Shown piece after piece: positions 1 through 12,002 of a stretch of DNA of 64,000 nucleotides (the stretch's first letter is position 1; every line of letters starts with the position of its first letter). Origin of the DNA: Undaria pinnatifida (taxonomy: Eukaryota > Sar > Phaeophyceae > Laminariales > Alariaceae); NCBI GenBank assembly GCA_012845835.1, contig JABAKD010000025.1:1453001-1517000 (forward strand), read 5' to 3'. The notes beneath the pieces are model-generated. The model saw nothing but the letters and a program-made list of their open reading frames with translations. It was not told the DNA's origin and searched no databases. A program made the translations under genes and the position numbers.

Positions 1-40
1 CCCCCCCCCCCCCCCCACTCCCCCACTCCACCCCCGCCAG
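1..40 (+). promoter_or_regulatory. C-rich polypyrimidine tract and 3' splice site
   Basis: Nearly pure C followed by GCCAG at 36-40 forms the acceptor for the first visible exon. The reading frame is open from position 42 and one leftover base at 41 completes a codon from an exon outside the window. Confidence 0.7.
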
Positions 41-3000
41 ATTCTACGGCGGCTTCGCTTTCCTCGAGATTAAATCCAGTCTCGTGTGCGCCGGGGCCAC
101 CATTAGAGGAAACTATGCCGGCGACCAGGGCGGGGGTATCTATTCCCGGGAAGGCACATGGGTAAATTCCAGCTGCGACTTGATATCTAACGAAGCGCCT
201 CAAGGAGCGGCAGTGTACCTGACAAATGTCATGAGCTCCACCTTTCAAGACCACAACGTCACCGACAACCTCGCCTCGGGTGGGAGCGTGGTTTACGTGG
301 CTGCGAGCTCCGTCGTTGCTAGAAGGGTGACGTTCGAGTCGAGTGTCGGCCTCCAAGATTATTCCTTCAACCGAGCGGTACAACTGGACGCCAACACCAC
401 GCTCGACGCGGAGAATTGCGTGTTCGATGGCTGGCTGGGGGACGCCGTTGTTCTTAACCTAAACCCTTCGAATGGATCACTCATCCTCGACAGCTGCGAC
501 TTTAGTGGGAGCTCCGCTGTCTTGGCGGTTGTCTCGCCAAACTCGGATGCCGAGATCCGTAATGCCGTGGTCAGCAGTGGTTCATTCGATCATGCCGTCG
601 CCGCTACCGTCAACACCTCGCTCACGCTGGTGGACCGCGCTTTGAATTGCAACAGCACCAACGCGTGCGGGCCAGGGGAGTGCGTTGACAGTTTTCTTGG
701 GGTATTGTGCGAGTGCCTCGAGGGCGTTGGATGTCTGCACGGTGGCGGCGAGCTATCCCTCAGTATCAGCGCACCCCCAGCTGGTGAGACCGTCTACCCT
801 GAAACAGTGTGGTTTGAGCTTATGGTATCAGCGGGGTCGGATGGGACGACGTACGCCATCTGGGACCTGGACTTCGACGGCGACGACCTTCATTTAGACG
901 TGGTTCCGTCCAGCGGAGTGCTGCCTCCTGGGGGTGCTGTATTTGTTTCGGTTACCGGTACTTCTGTGACGCAGGACGTCGGCGGCAACTTGACCAGCAG
1001 GTTCGCGTTGAAGTCGGTCGACGACGCCAGCTCGGGCTCCACCTCTGTCCATAATATCGAGGTTACGTCAGCCTTCTATCTTTGCAAAGCTTACGAATAC
1101 GCCAAGCCGTCTGATGATGACGACGACGCCACCTTTACGTGCGAGCAATGTACTACCATCACCGGCGAAGAAGGGGTGGATTGCGACGCACCTGGTGCAA
1201 CCATGGCCTTGCTGCCAATCCAGGAAGGGTACTGGAGGTCAAGCCGGGAATCCCTGGAGATCTTCGAATGCTTGCATTCGGACGCCTGCATGGGCGCGAC
1301 GGAGGTATCTAGTTCGGACGACTACTGCGCGGAGGGATACAGAGGTCCATGTGAGTTTATATTCGGCTGAAAAGGACCTCAAGCTCGTCCATCGTTGTCT
1401 TTTCGAGCTACGTGTTTATGCAAATGTTGCGTTGTGATACCTCCAGCGCAGGATTGGTAATGCTGCAGGCGGGGATGGACATGTTTCGCGTAGATGGCGA
1501 ATTATGTTGTTTGCTTCCAGATCGACACAGCTCCATGTTTAAACGCTTGGTGTGTGGTCTCCGAGTCTGTCGGCATGGGCCTCTTGGCTTGCACGCGCTG
1601 CTTTTCGCATGCCCGAAGGTAGCGGCTGCCGTTGTACATGTCGCACACTGACCCCGCTCTGCTTACATCCTCCACAATCGCAAACGCCATTGATATTCTG
1701 TCAGATTGCGCAGTGTGCACCGATGGCTACGGAAAAGGCGTTAGCAACACCTGTCACGCCTGCGACGACACCACGGCTCACGTGCTGATTGCAATGGGCA
1801 CGTTGTTCTCCCTGGTGGCGCTTTTGTTTCTGCTCCTCGCTGTAGTGTTTCTCATCGGAGGGCTCGACGCCATCGATGTCTTCCGCCAGTCCGTCAGCAA
1901 AAAAATTGCATTCGGGAGCAACCCGTCCGCCTCGGGGATCCATGCACCCAAGTTCAGCTCATCGGAGGGACGCCACGACTCTGCATCACGCACCGGCTCG
2001 AACCCAGTCGATGCCTCCGTTACTTCTGCGTTTGCGTTGCCGACAAATGCTAAACACGGTGGTGGTGCGGCTGGTATTGGTCGCCGTCAAGTAATATTCC
2101 CGACTAATTATTCTGAGCAGCTAGATGAGTCTGGGCAGACCTATGCCCGGCCGCTCGGCTCCGTTGTCGGCTCCGGTATCGAGCTGTCCAACATAACCGG
2201 GAATAACGCACCTAGAGAGGGGGGCATGCCCGCCCGCCGACAAGCTCGATTTTCGAACGACGCTGCCGGCGGCGTAGACGGGGGGCAAGCGAACAGGAGA
2301 GTGGATGTTGAGGCTACGGGCGGGGGAGCGAAGCCAGTTTGCTGTGGGTTCGGGGAAAAGGTTAAGTTCTGGTTGTCGAGGTTGCCACTGGACAAGCTCA
2401 AGATCCTCGTGGTAGTTTGGCAAATTCTCACTGTGTTCTCGAGCATTACAGGTGTAGAATTTCCGGCTTCCTACTCGCGGTTCCTGTCTTGGATCAGCGT
2501 CGTGAATCTCGACATAGGGAACATATTCTCGGCCTCGTGCATTCTGCCGTCTGCGAACTTCTACGTGAGGCTGGTTGTGACTACTCTGTCGCCTTTGTTA
2601 CTGGCGGCTGCGCTGGTGTTGACGTATCGCATGGCCAAGGGTAGGGCAGGGATTGGACGTGCCGGGGTGATCGCAAGGAGGGCTGCGTGGTCGAGGCATG
2701 TGGCAGCGGGGTTGCTTCTGACATTCTTGGTGAGCCTCGATGTTGATTGCCACTCTACCGATAGAGAGTGCTGGGCAGAAAAGCTACGGCACGTTGGAAA
2801 CTGTGGCGGCTGTAGTGAATCCTTGCAGGCTGTGACCATATCGCGTGGAGATGTGCGTGCTGAATTTGACGGTGCTCTCAGGGGTGCAGTTCGCCGTATT
2901 TCGCTTTAGCTAACCCTTGTGGCTGACGTTTAGACTCCACTGCGTCGCTGACAAACATCCCTGCTGCTTACCGCGTTTCACTTGCCACCCGAATGCTGGA

Positions 3001-6000
3001 AAAAAAATATCGAGGTAAGAATTACCCGCTTGTCCAAACGTAGCTTACACATAAGTATTTCTCCACCTTGACATACCCTGAGCAGTTTGAACAAGTTGGA
3101 CCTCAAGACCCTCCATTTGTCCTGATGTGTTCCAGCCGGAAATGCAGGAACTATGGCGTCAACCGGCACGTTTTTGAACACCGCCACAATTGCTGTTCCC
3201 GTCTGTGTCGAAGGACTTCACAGGCACCATATGGGTAATCGGCGCTGCTCAATCGGCCTATGAAGACATCCTTGCACCTGTTTTAGTATGGAAAACTTTT
3301 CCGTTTTTTGCGCTGTTGCCAGGTGTTTACGTCGGCGTCTACTGCGGCGTTCAAAATTTTCGCTTGCGACACCGAAGTTGTGAAAGAGGAGAGCTACCTA
3401 AGGGCAGACTACAGCATTTCGTGTCACTCGAGAATATACACTTTCTTCCAAGTCTACGCGGTCCTCATGATCCTGGTAAGCTGGCCGGCGTGAAAATAGC
3501 GTGGCTATGGTCATGTGGTGTATTTGCCGTTCTCCTTGGAGTCCAATGCCTCCCTGTATACTGTGTACTTCAGATCGCATAGCTTGGCCCCTCTATGGCT
3601 TTATCATCTTGACTGGATTACTGTACCCTTTTACCATTCCCCCCCCCGATTAACAGGTGTACCCAATCGGCATCCCCGTCCTGTACGCCACAATTCTATG
3701 GAAAAACCGGGAATTGCTGAACCCACGAATCGCCACCGAGCCCATTGGATCTGATGACGCGAGTGGTGTCTCAATGAGTGAAGACAACAACTCCTGTACG
3801 CCCATATCAACGTCAAAGGGTCACACTAGAAGCAGCTATTCTCCTGAGGAGTTGAAAGAGCTGGAGGAAAAAGTGAATGCACGGAGGGTACATCCCGAGC
3901 TGGTCCCCTCCATGTTCCTGTGGAAAGATTTCGGTGAGGGTTGTAAACGTTTTCGGGATCGATAATGCTCGCAGCTTGAATCCCGTGCAGACGGCGTTCA
4001 CGTTGTTTTGAGAAGGCGTTCGTGCGCCGGTCGTTCTCGGCAAGCGCCAACACTGGCGTCATAATAGTATGAATAAGTGCGTCTCCCGCGGGAGTTTTAA
4101 AAGCCATACCGACTGATGCAAACGCGGGCCGGGTACCAAGTGACGCATACGTTCTATATGACCAGGTGTGTGCGGCGTGTTTTGGCCGGCTGGCCACTGA
4201 TGAACGTGCGTTCGTATGCCGTCACGCCTAATACCGCAACCGCGTTGACCGGCGTTGTGTCATCCCCAGGCCCCGATTTGTACTACTACGAGGTGATCGA
4301 ATGCGGCCGGAGAATACTCTTGACAGGCGTGCTCATTTTCATCGCACCTCACACCGCAACCCAAGCTGCCATGGCTTGCATCTTCGCCTTCGCGAGTCTA
4401 CTGGGGTTCGAGCTCATGCGACCTCATATGGACCCAACAGACTCGTGGCTCTACCGCCTGGTGAGTCGTCATGATCTATTGACGGATTATACTACTTTTA
4501 GTAGAACAGTAGTATACAAAGTAGTATATTCTATACTATTTTTTAGTACTAATACGTGAAGGTGAACCAAGTTTTGCTGAAGCTCAGACTGGCGTGATGA
4601 ACCACCAGGTATGCTATACTGTGTACCTCGCAGTGATGCCAAAGTTGGAAAAAAATAAAGAGTTAAACCAGCCGTGCTCAACGTGTGAAACAAATACTCC
4701 GGAGTATATTGCACAAGAACAATGGCCTACCGACGGTAGTAGTGAAAGTATTAGTACTACTGCAACTAATACTCTAACTGCCAGTCTACTGCCAGACGAC
4801 TACTGTAGTGTAGTGTAGTGTGGTGTAGGTCAATAGGAGCCCCGTAATTCGTAAGAAAAAGAGTCACCGTTATCGTACGACGTAACTAGTATCATCGTCA
4901 TACTATTCAATCATCATACTATTCAATCATCATACTTTTCAATCATCATGACTATTCAATCATCATACTAATCAATCAGCAAACTATTCAATCATCATAC
5001 TACTCAATCATACTACTCAATCATCATACTATTCAATCATCATACTATTCAATGATCATACTATCAATTCCGTACCCTGCTAATGTTATGATGGGGCCGT
5101 TTTGTTAGAGTTATTGAGACTTCGACAGGTATCATCCTGCTATCGCACGCCGTCTCGAGTTGTAACGGTCGCAGTGCTGCAGACCTGTTTCAACCGCCCG
5201 TGCCTCGTGATAAATCTTAGTGTTCGGAGATTCCACAACGGCTGTAGACGTTTGGTTTGGCAGCAGCCAGCTGCAGGGCGTAGTTGAAGCGTCTGCTTGG
5301 TGATGCCATTTCCACCGGGTTGTTGGAGTTCGGTGTTGTTGTTCTTGAGTGATTTCAACACGTTAGACTAAATATTACATTTACCGCCCGCTGCCGATGT
5401 GTTGTGTCATTGCTGTAGAATTACTGTAGGAGTACTGTAGAAGTACTGTTGTGCTTGTGACGGACAAGACAGGGGATATGCGTTTGGGAGAGCAAGCCAA
5501 TTTATCTTCTGGAGTGTTTACCCTCGTGATATATAGCGGTACAACCGGCGCCATTATTTTGCAGTGCGAGTTGGGGTTCCACAGCACAGTGGCAGCAAGG
5601 CCGAGGGAATCGAGACGTGGCGAGTTGCATACATGTGCACGAAGCTGCCCGTTTGGAGCTGTCCACGGCACTGTCATATGGTTAGTTCAGCAAGACAACA
5701 ATGTTTATGTCCCCTCGTGCACGTATCCCTTCACTGGTTTTGCAAACGTCCGCGTCCACAGGGCTGTGTGGTGATATTCTTGAGCAATTTCCTGGCGCTG
5801 CTCATCAAGGTGGAGGCAGGAGAAGAGAGCAATCGCGCCGCCTTCGGCGTCCTTTTAATTGTGATCAACGTCATGCTGGTCCTCGCCGTTCTCGTTACTT
5901 CCTGGTTCACGGTGCAGCAGTCGGTCGACGACTCTCGCGAGGACGAAACCTCCTTCGCCATAGCCAAGACCATGCTGACGGCCGAGCAATTCGCCGCCGA

Positions 6001-6304
6001 TAGCGCCCGATTCACACGCAGTGGAGGAGTCGCGACGCCTTCTGCACCCTCCTCCTCTGGCAGGCCCAGCTTTCAGCGCTCTGACCGAGGCGAGGTTTGG
6101 CGTGGTAGGTCATCATCGCGGCATATCTACGGGAGCACAGCAACTGTAGCTACTAGCGATGATGGCGCGCAGGGTTCAGCGCGCGGTGGGATCGTAAATT
6201 CTGCCGCTCTCGGGAGGTTGCAGTACCAAAGCGAAAGTCGAGGTGGGGCGGTTACAAATAGAAATTTGCACCGTACGGAGTCCTTCCCGCCCATATTGCT
6301 TTGA
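41..6304 (+). CDS. Beta-helix/EGF-like multi-pass membrane protein, 3' part (6 exons)
   Basis: The model joins exons 41-1350, 1705-2729, 3323-3475, 3657-3933, 4270-4460 and 5762-6304; all phases fit and it stays open for about 1165 residues to the TGA at 6302. All five donors are GT and all acceptors AG (GTGAGT at 1351 and 4461, GTAAGC at 3476). Exon 1 starts after a C-rich tract at 1-40, so earlier exons are missing. The product has short beta-helix-like repeats (roughly residues 1-200), an EGF-like cysteine cluster (about 205-235), a second cysteine-rich block spanning the first splice (GYRGPYCAVC), a first membrane segment, a long Ser/Gly-rich cytoplasmic-looking loop, then several further hydrophobic segments and a polar tail. 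This resembles brown-algal surface proteins often labelled pectin-lyase-like or polymorphic outer membrane-like. A plasma-membrane receptor, adhesin or channel role is possible; the ligand and function are unknown. Confidence 0.85.
4886..5070 (+). repeat. 16-bp minisatellite in the last intron
   Basis: About a dozen variants of ATCATACTATTCAATC lie head to tail, with unit lengths of 12 to 17 bp where bases are lost or gained. The array lies inside the 1301-nt intron 4461-5761 of the membrane-protein gene. The same intron has TAGTA-rich, weakly palindromic sequence at 4490-4560. Confidence 0.85.
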
Positions 6305-8590
6305 TGTGCAGCTGATCGGATTACGTGTATGTGAGGCGACGGGTTGCAGCCGATGGCACGAGTGGGTTGTGTTTGGTGCGTAACCCTTGAATCATGTCGC
6401 CGAACAAACGACGGACGTCCGTGGTGCTTGTGTTCCGATCGATCGGCTGTGGCCATTGACTGAACATGACGCAACATGTTTTGACAAGACTTTATGCCTT
6501 ATGCTACCGTTATGCAACCGCTCTGCTAGTAGATAAACGAAGCGGCGGATAGCCGCAAATCTCGAGCAGCAGTGTTCGCGTGAACGTATTTCTTCCCAAT
6601 CTGCGCAACGTAGATTACGTCCAGTCAGCAGGGCGCGGTTTGACTTGACGGAGTTGTTGGTAATTGCCGTACGCAGTTGTTTATTTCAGCAGCAGAGGGA
6701 AGTAACCTGGGCTGTTTTCACATTGACCATGAACTACCGGCTGTTGACTCGTGTAGTTCAGTTTTGTGCCATGGCTTTGGGGCAGGGTGACTATCCCGAG
6801 GGGCGATGTCGCCGCTGCGCTGAGGACTTGACCTATTCTGCAGTCACGCGTGAACAACCTTCAGCACATTTTGTATTTTGGAACACGCCATATGTGGTGT
6901 GCTTTGTTCGGACAGCACATCTTACGTGGTGTGTATGCTGGAACATTTTGCTGGAAGGGTAATCATTAATAGTCGGGTGGCTTTTTCGGCGGTTGTGTGA
7001 GAGGAGTAGGGGTGACGGCGGTGTGTTGCGTTGCTTGGATGGTTCCAGTCTGTTGCGAGTTTACATCGCATTACGCGAAACAGGGTTGTGCCCCAAGCAA
7101 ACAAGACGTGCTGCGCGTGCATGTTCGAAACTTTCCGGTCTACCAGGTATTGATTAGCCGTCAGCAGCAAGCTGTTGCTTCAAGCAGTCGGTTTCAATGC
7201 TGAACACGGATCTTTTTGCAGCATGTCCATCGCACATAAGCTGCGACCACTCCTTGTTGGTGTTCTCCTTTGTGTATAGGTTTGTCCCAAAAAATATTTT
7301 TTTCCCCTGGCAGTTGCTAGCGCGACAGTCAGTATCAATCTCCGGTTAAGGATTCACATATTATGCCATTTCAATATAGCGTGTATATCTCGAGCGCGTT
7401 CTTAATCGCTCAAAATTTTGTTTTTCTCACTTACATGTACGAATATGCATTATGCCGAACCACGTAGTGATGTTTTTGTAGTATACAAGAATTTTTAGAG
7501 TGTTGTATATATATGTGCAGACACGTCTCTGCCGTTGGTGTTGTATGACGTTGTATTATATCTGGTATCATGTTGGATATCGCGAGCGAGTTTGAAGCTA
7601 GAGCTGGAGTGAAAGCTATTGTTAGACTCCTCGCGTTACCTTTTTTTTTTGTGCCAAAGCGTTGCAGGGTGCGGTAAACAAAAAACTGTTCTGCCAGTAC
7701 TCTACACTGTCGTGGGTCTGAGCAAAACAGAACCTTCATCCTATTACTAAGTTATAATACGTTTTTTTCCAGTGAGCGTTGTTTACCACATCGATGTTAC
7801 TGTTGTGGAACATACTTATCGGCCAAACCGTCATGACAGCCGACAGCCGCGAATGCGCTAATTTTGCTCGCGGCGAACGCACGGGTCCAAGCTGCGAGCC
7901 TACCCCCCCCACTGGGGCGGTGGGGTCGGCAAACGGGACTGAAATCATGTTTCAAGAGCTATCGAATATTTGGTGCCAGTAGTGAATGTATTTGGCAATG
8001 TTAGATACCTCGCTTGGTAAGCTCTAAAAAATAATTTGTACATTAAAAACAAATCCCTCACGCTTTTGGATAAAGGAAGAAGGGCGGTTCGAAAGGCAAA
8101 CAGGCCAAATATTTCGTCATGTTAGTTTGGCATAGAATAAGGGCCCACAGGGGTGTTCTACACTCCTGTGCCAGTGGCCAGTGTCATTTGTGCGTGCTTG
8201 CAGTGATCGTTGCGGAGGTAGATGTGCTATTTGATAAAACGTGCTAGTGAAGGCGTAGTCCACATCTCAAAAGACAGTCTAAAAAACGGTATCGGTTTCC
8301 GACACAAAATTCGACGTATACACGTCAGAGGCTGTCGTGCCATAATAACTTCATGACGATAGGAAAACCATGCGTGGTGAACCGCAATGAATTAAAACAA
8401 CTGTCAAAATACGAGTGTCCCAAGTCGTGTCAATTTTTACGAGTTGCTGGTTCATTCAATCATAACAGTGATATTACCATAAATAAAGAGAAGATCGACG
8501 CCCGACATGAAATGTCTTTTCGGGTATTTTTTAAACAACACCCCCTCCCGTCCAACGTAAAAAAATAGACTAAATAGACTAAGTTAGTGT
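6305..8590. other. Intergenic region, no gene seen
   Basis: Downstream of the membrane-protein gene no open frame shows a family motif or consistent coding character. 7240-7700 is AT-rich, with T runs at 7300 and 7640. The 3' UTR and poly(A) site of the upstream gene should be in the first few hundred bases, but no signal is convincing. Confidence 0.5.
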
Positions 8591-8594
8591 AGTC

Positions 8595-8850
8595 TAAATC
8601 TTGAAAGTTCCACAGCTGTAGATTGTGACCCCATCAATACGAGTTCTATGGTATCCGTGTGCCTGATCAAAGGGTGAACCTCTTTGTATCACCCCGTTGA
8701 CCGTGGTGCTTGCTGGTTCTAACGGGAGTCGCCGACCTGTAGCCTTCATGAGGACACGCACACCCTGCAACTTGACACAATCGGAGTATCACGCACGTAC
8801 TACTAGGATGGAAGGTAAGATATGCGTGAGCTAAATCCTCGATCTCACGG
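8595..8850 (+). repeat. Dispersed repeat family D, copy a
   Basis: This diverged copy shares ordered blocks with copies at 11.3, 16.6 and 18.0/18.7 kb: CACAGCTGT, then GTCGCCGACCTGTA, ATGAGGACACGCACACC, CGGAGTATCAC and CGATCTCACGGCAGCTG. No protein is conserved between copies, so it is probably a non-autonomous element or old transposon debris. Confidence 0.6.
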
Positions 8851-8949
8851 CAGCTGCAGTGCATCTTGAATATGAAATAAAAACGAACGCAATCTTCACA
8901 GCGTTGCACAATGTTTGACAATAATATGAGTATGGCATGACAGTATGGC

Positions 8950-9560
8950 ACTGCCACGAGCTTTTAAGGGAGTTCTATGGCGCTGCCGTGAAAGCCCATG
9001 GCCCGGCCATGAAGGCACATGGTGAGATTACGGCAGCGGTTATGCCACGCGTCATGGCAATACCATTGCGCTTGCCACGCCACACGCCATAGCCATCCAC
9101 TAGGAGCTACTGCCAGGGCTTGGGGTTAGGGTCAGGGTTAGTGTTTGAGCAAGAAGGGCCACAAAACGTCGATCGCAGACCCGTGCCAGCCCGTGGAGAC
9201 CTCCCATGGTCGTGCTGTGAGACATGTTCATGCCCATACCATGATCGTTTCCATTGCAGAAAATGCCCTGACAATACATGGTAGTGACGTGAAATCCCAC
9301 GGCCTCGTCATGGCATTGTCGTGAATGCCCGCGAGAGTTCGCGCAGCCCTGTGCAAGCCCATGATTTGTCATGGATTCCCAAGACCGGCTGTGGCTCCCA
9401 GCAAACCGCCACGATACTGCTACGGCATTGCCACGCGGAGAACATAGCAGTACCATGACAACAGTGCCATCAAAGGCTTTGGCATCGCCACGGCACTTCA
9501 TGGCGTTCCATTGTGCACCATGGCACACCACGGGAGAAAGCCATTACGTACCATGAAAAA
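8950..9560. repeat. CATG-rich degenerate satellite, field 1
   Basis: The field is dominated by variants of GGCACTGCCATG, GCCCATGG and CATGGCA in both orientations, at irregular spacing of roughly 20-40 bp. Its frames are open on both strands because of composition, not coding. The same vocabulary returns at 40.78-41.88 kb. Confidence 0.65.
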
Positions 9561-11285
9561 TACGGGTAATGTGCACGCTCCATCTGAACGGTATGTAGCC
9601 CTACGTGCGCGGTGCAAACTCCACCAGATAACCAGGAAATGAAGGAAGAAACTCCCAGCGATGAGTGAGAGTTGATAGCCGAACCATACCATCTTGAAGT
9701 GAGTGTGATTGTTGTATCCTCTATACTCAAACGTATGTATCAGGCGTGTATCATACCAATAAAGACGCTTTGCTGACGTTGGGCATCGCATAGGAAGTTC
9801 CGATATGTATACGAGTACACGGTATCGGGATATTGAAGCATCGATAAAGTCCAATATATAGTCTAGATAGATAGATTAACGCTGTCGCTCGCGCTCGCGG
9901 GTGTGAACATTTTTTGTCCGACCATGGTGGGGAGGGCGTAGTAGTGTGTGAGGAGAACGTTGATCAGCTGTAGTTGACATGTTATCACCCCCTCCGGAAG
10001 CTTAGGGTACGTGACATTTCCAGCAAAGTGCTTCAGAGGCCCTGACTAGTGCCCCTTGTGGAGGCGTGTTTGTCCCACACGAAGACCATGTTCTCGTCTC
10101 ACCCAAAAGACATTCGAGTGTGGCGCACGATCGACATTTTCGAACGGGCGGTCGACAAAAACGCAGATAATACCGTATACCCAAGTGACCCATGCATTTC
10201 ATTAAAAAATATCCAGAAGTGCACCATGGCAGGAGCCATTCCTTGCGCACACAATGTCTCGTATATAGCTGTCGCGCCATTACTCTCGTTCGACGTATCT
10301 ATAGCTCTAGCATATTCTCGCACGGAAGACGGACATTATTGAGCGTTCTACTCGGTCATACCATCAGACCTCTTGCGGCAGGTCAACCACTAGCTACAGA
10401 CAAAAAGCATGTATATGGACACAGTAACCGCGCACCACTTCGAAGTCGGTGTTAGATATAGATCACTTTTTGGTCCGTCTTTTGATCGCGGTTCAGCATC
10501 GAGAGCCACCCATGCGTCTACAAGCAAATCTAACCTCCGGCATGCCAACGGTCCGCGGGAGGTTAGTGGCATGAATTCTCCCTTGTATTAGCGTCTGTGT
10601 TCCCCTTCCTTTCGACAAAGGTTTGCCTTGCCATAGCGTCTATTCTGTGATTTGGTTGCCGTAGAGCCTTTTCTTATACCCCCCCGCTACACCGGCGGTA
10701 CGCGACAGGGTTTTGATGGGTGGTTTGCCTTGTTGTAAGCCTTCAACCGCTTTTCTTCGGGTTTTCTTTGCTCCATAGCCAGGCCGTTAGAGGTGTGAGA
10801 TGTGGGAGTGGGTTTTGAGGAGCCGCATTTTCAACTAATGGTCCAGTTCGTAGAAGCGAAGTTTCCCCGAGCCATCCATATTTCTGGATATGCAGCTTAT
10901 GACGGTGGGCCAGTGTTAAGGTACGGGAGTGAAAGGCTTGCAGTTGAGAGGCAATTGACCGTTTTGTTATATAGGTGGGCGTTATTCGAGGCAGTCAGGA
11001 AATGAAACCTTGCTCCTCGTATCTCAGTTGCTATCCGGGGCTCTGTGGAAATGATAAAACTACTTATCTACTACCGCTAAGAAAGTGAGTACTCACCGAG
11101 GACCTGCTCAATAGGCAGACCTCAGGGGGACCCACCCAATAACTCAAGACTCAACTGTTATATTTTTTTCGTCACCATATGTTTAGACTCTAGCCTATAT
11201 ATATTGTATGCCACACCTAACATCAAATATGCTGAAATAATGAGCAGTACCCCAGGTAGGTGATGTAAACTGATTCATTCCTTCT
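9560..11285. other. Intergenic region, no gene seen
   Basis: Short ORFs up to about 100 codons occur on both strands, without motifs or plausible splice structure. A short GATAGATAGATT microsatellite lies near 9865. I see no mobile-element ends. Confidence 0.45.
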
Positions 11286-11289
11286 ACAA

Positions 11290-11715
11290 CCAACCGTATG
11301 ATTTGTCCCCTTAAAGGGTCTTATAGTTTCCGCGCACAGATTGCGCTGTTCCGCCCCTCACACACACGCCGTCTTCCCCGCTCCGTCTTATTCAAACCCC
11401 GGCCCCCACGCCCTTTAAACCGGCCCTCCCCTCACCGGTTATTCGACTTACAGGATACACTTGACAAAGTGATGCATATCCTTCCACAGCTGTCAGATTT
11501 TGTCGCCTCAAGAACGCGTTTTATGGAATCCGCGCACAGACTGACTAACATCACCCTGTGGACCCTGGTACAAACTACAATGTAGTTTCAAGAGGAATCG
11601 CCGGCATATATCCTTAATGAGGACACACACCGTAATACACGCGATCGGAGTGTCAAACACGGCTTGCAAATATGAGTTTGGACAAAATATTTGATCTCAT
11701 ATAGCTGGAGTGTTT
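11290..11715 (+). repeat. Dispersed repeat family D, copy b (least interrupted)
   Basis: This copy contains all the blocks of the family: a CAGGATACACTTGACAAAG-like start, TTCCACAGCTGTCAGATTT, CGCGCACAGACTGACTAACA, CCCTGGTACAAACTACA, TCCTTAATGAGGACACACAC, a CGATCGGAGTGTCA-like block and a CTGGAGTG end. It ends just before the TA target of the pogo transposon. The matching copy at 18.0-18.8 kb is split by a later insertion. Confidence 0.65.
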
Positions 11716-11726
11716 TTATTTATCTA

Positions 11727-11754
11727 CCCGTGAACTACACAAGATAACACACCC
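11727..11754 (+). repeat. Left terminal inverted repeat of the pogo element
   Basis: This matches the reverse complement of 16316-16342 apart from one extra C and one G/A difference near the tip. It starts directly after the TA at 11725. Confidence 0.88.
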
Positions 11755-11756
11755 AC

Positions 11757-12000
11757 ATGAGATACCACACCCCCCACGGAATACGACACCCCGGTGATAA
11801 TTTTGGGCGCATTTTTGCAACCATTGATTTACCACCGGGGCTACACAAGATACCACACCCCGGTGATAACTTTAGCTACGCCGCGTGCATTCACGGGGCC
11901 CCTCTTTCTACCACCGGGGTGATAGACCAGCTGCCCCGTGGGCACACACAACACCACACCCTGTGTGCGGGGGGAACACCCCGTGTGGAGACCTCCAAGA
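11757..12000 (+). repeat. Left subterminal repeats of the pogo element
   Basis: Degenerate copies of ACACAAGATACCACACCCC and CCGGTGATAA follow the terminal repeat, including one internal copy of the end motif at about 11837-11862. These are candidate transposase-binding sites. The frame is open here, in phase with exon 1, but the repeats make coding use unlikely. Confidence 0.6.
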
Positions 12001-12002
12001 AC

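Noticed and set aside
9115..9146. Telomere-like GGGGTTAGGGTCAGGGTTAG
   Set aside because: Only two to three imperfect units inside the CATG-rich field; too short to be an interstitial telomere.
11757..12002. Upstream in-frame extension of the transposase to 11757
   Set aside because: The codons run through subterminal repeats that are structural parts of the transposon; the ATG at 12003 gives a sensible N-terminus.
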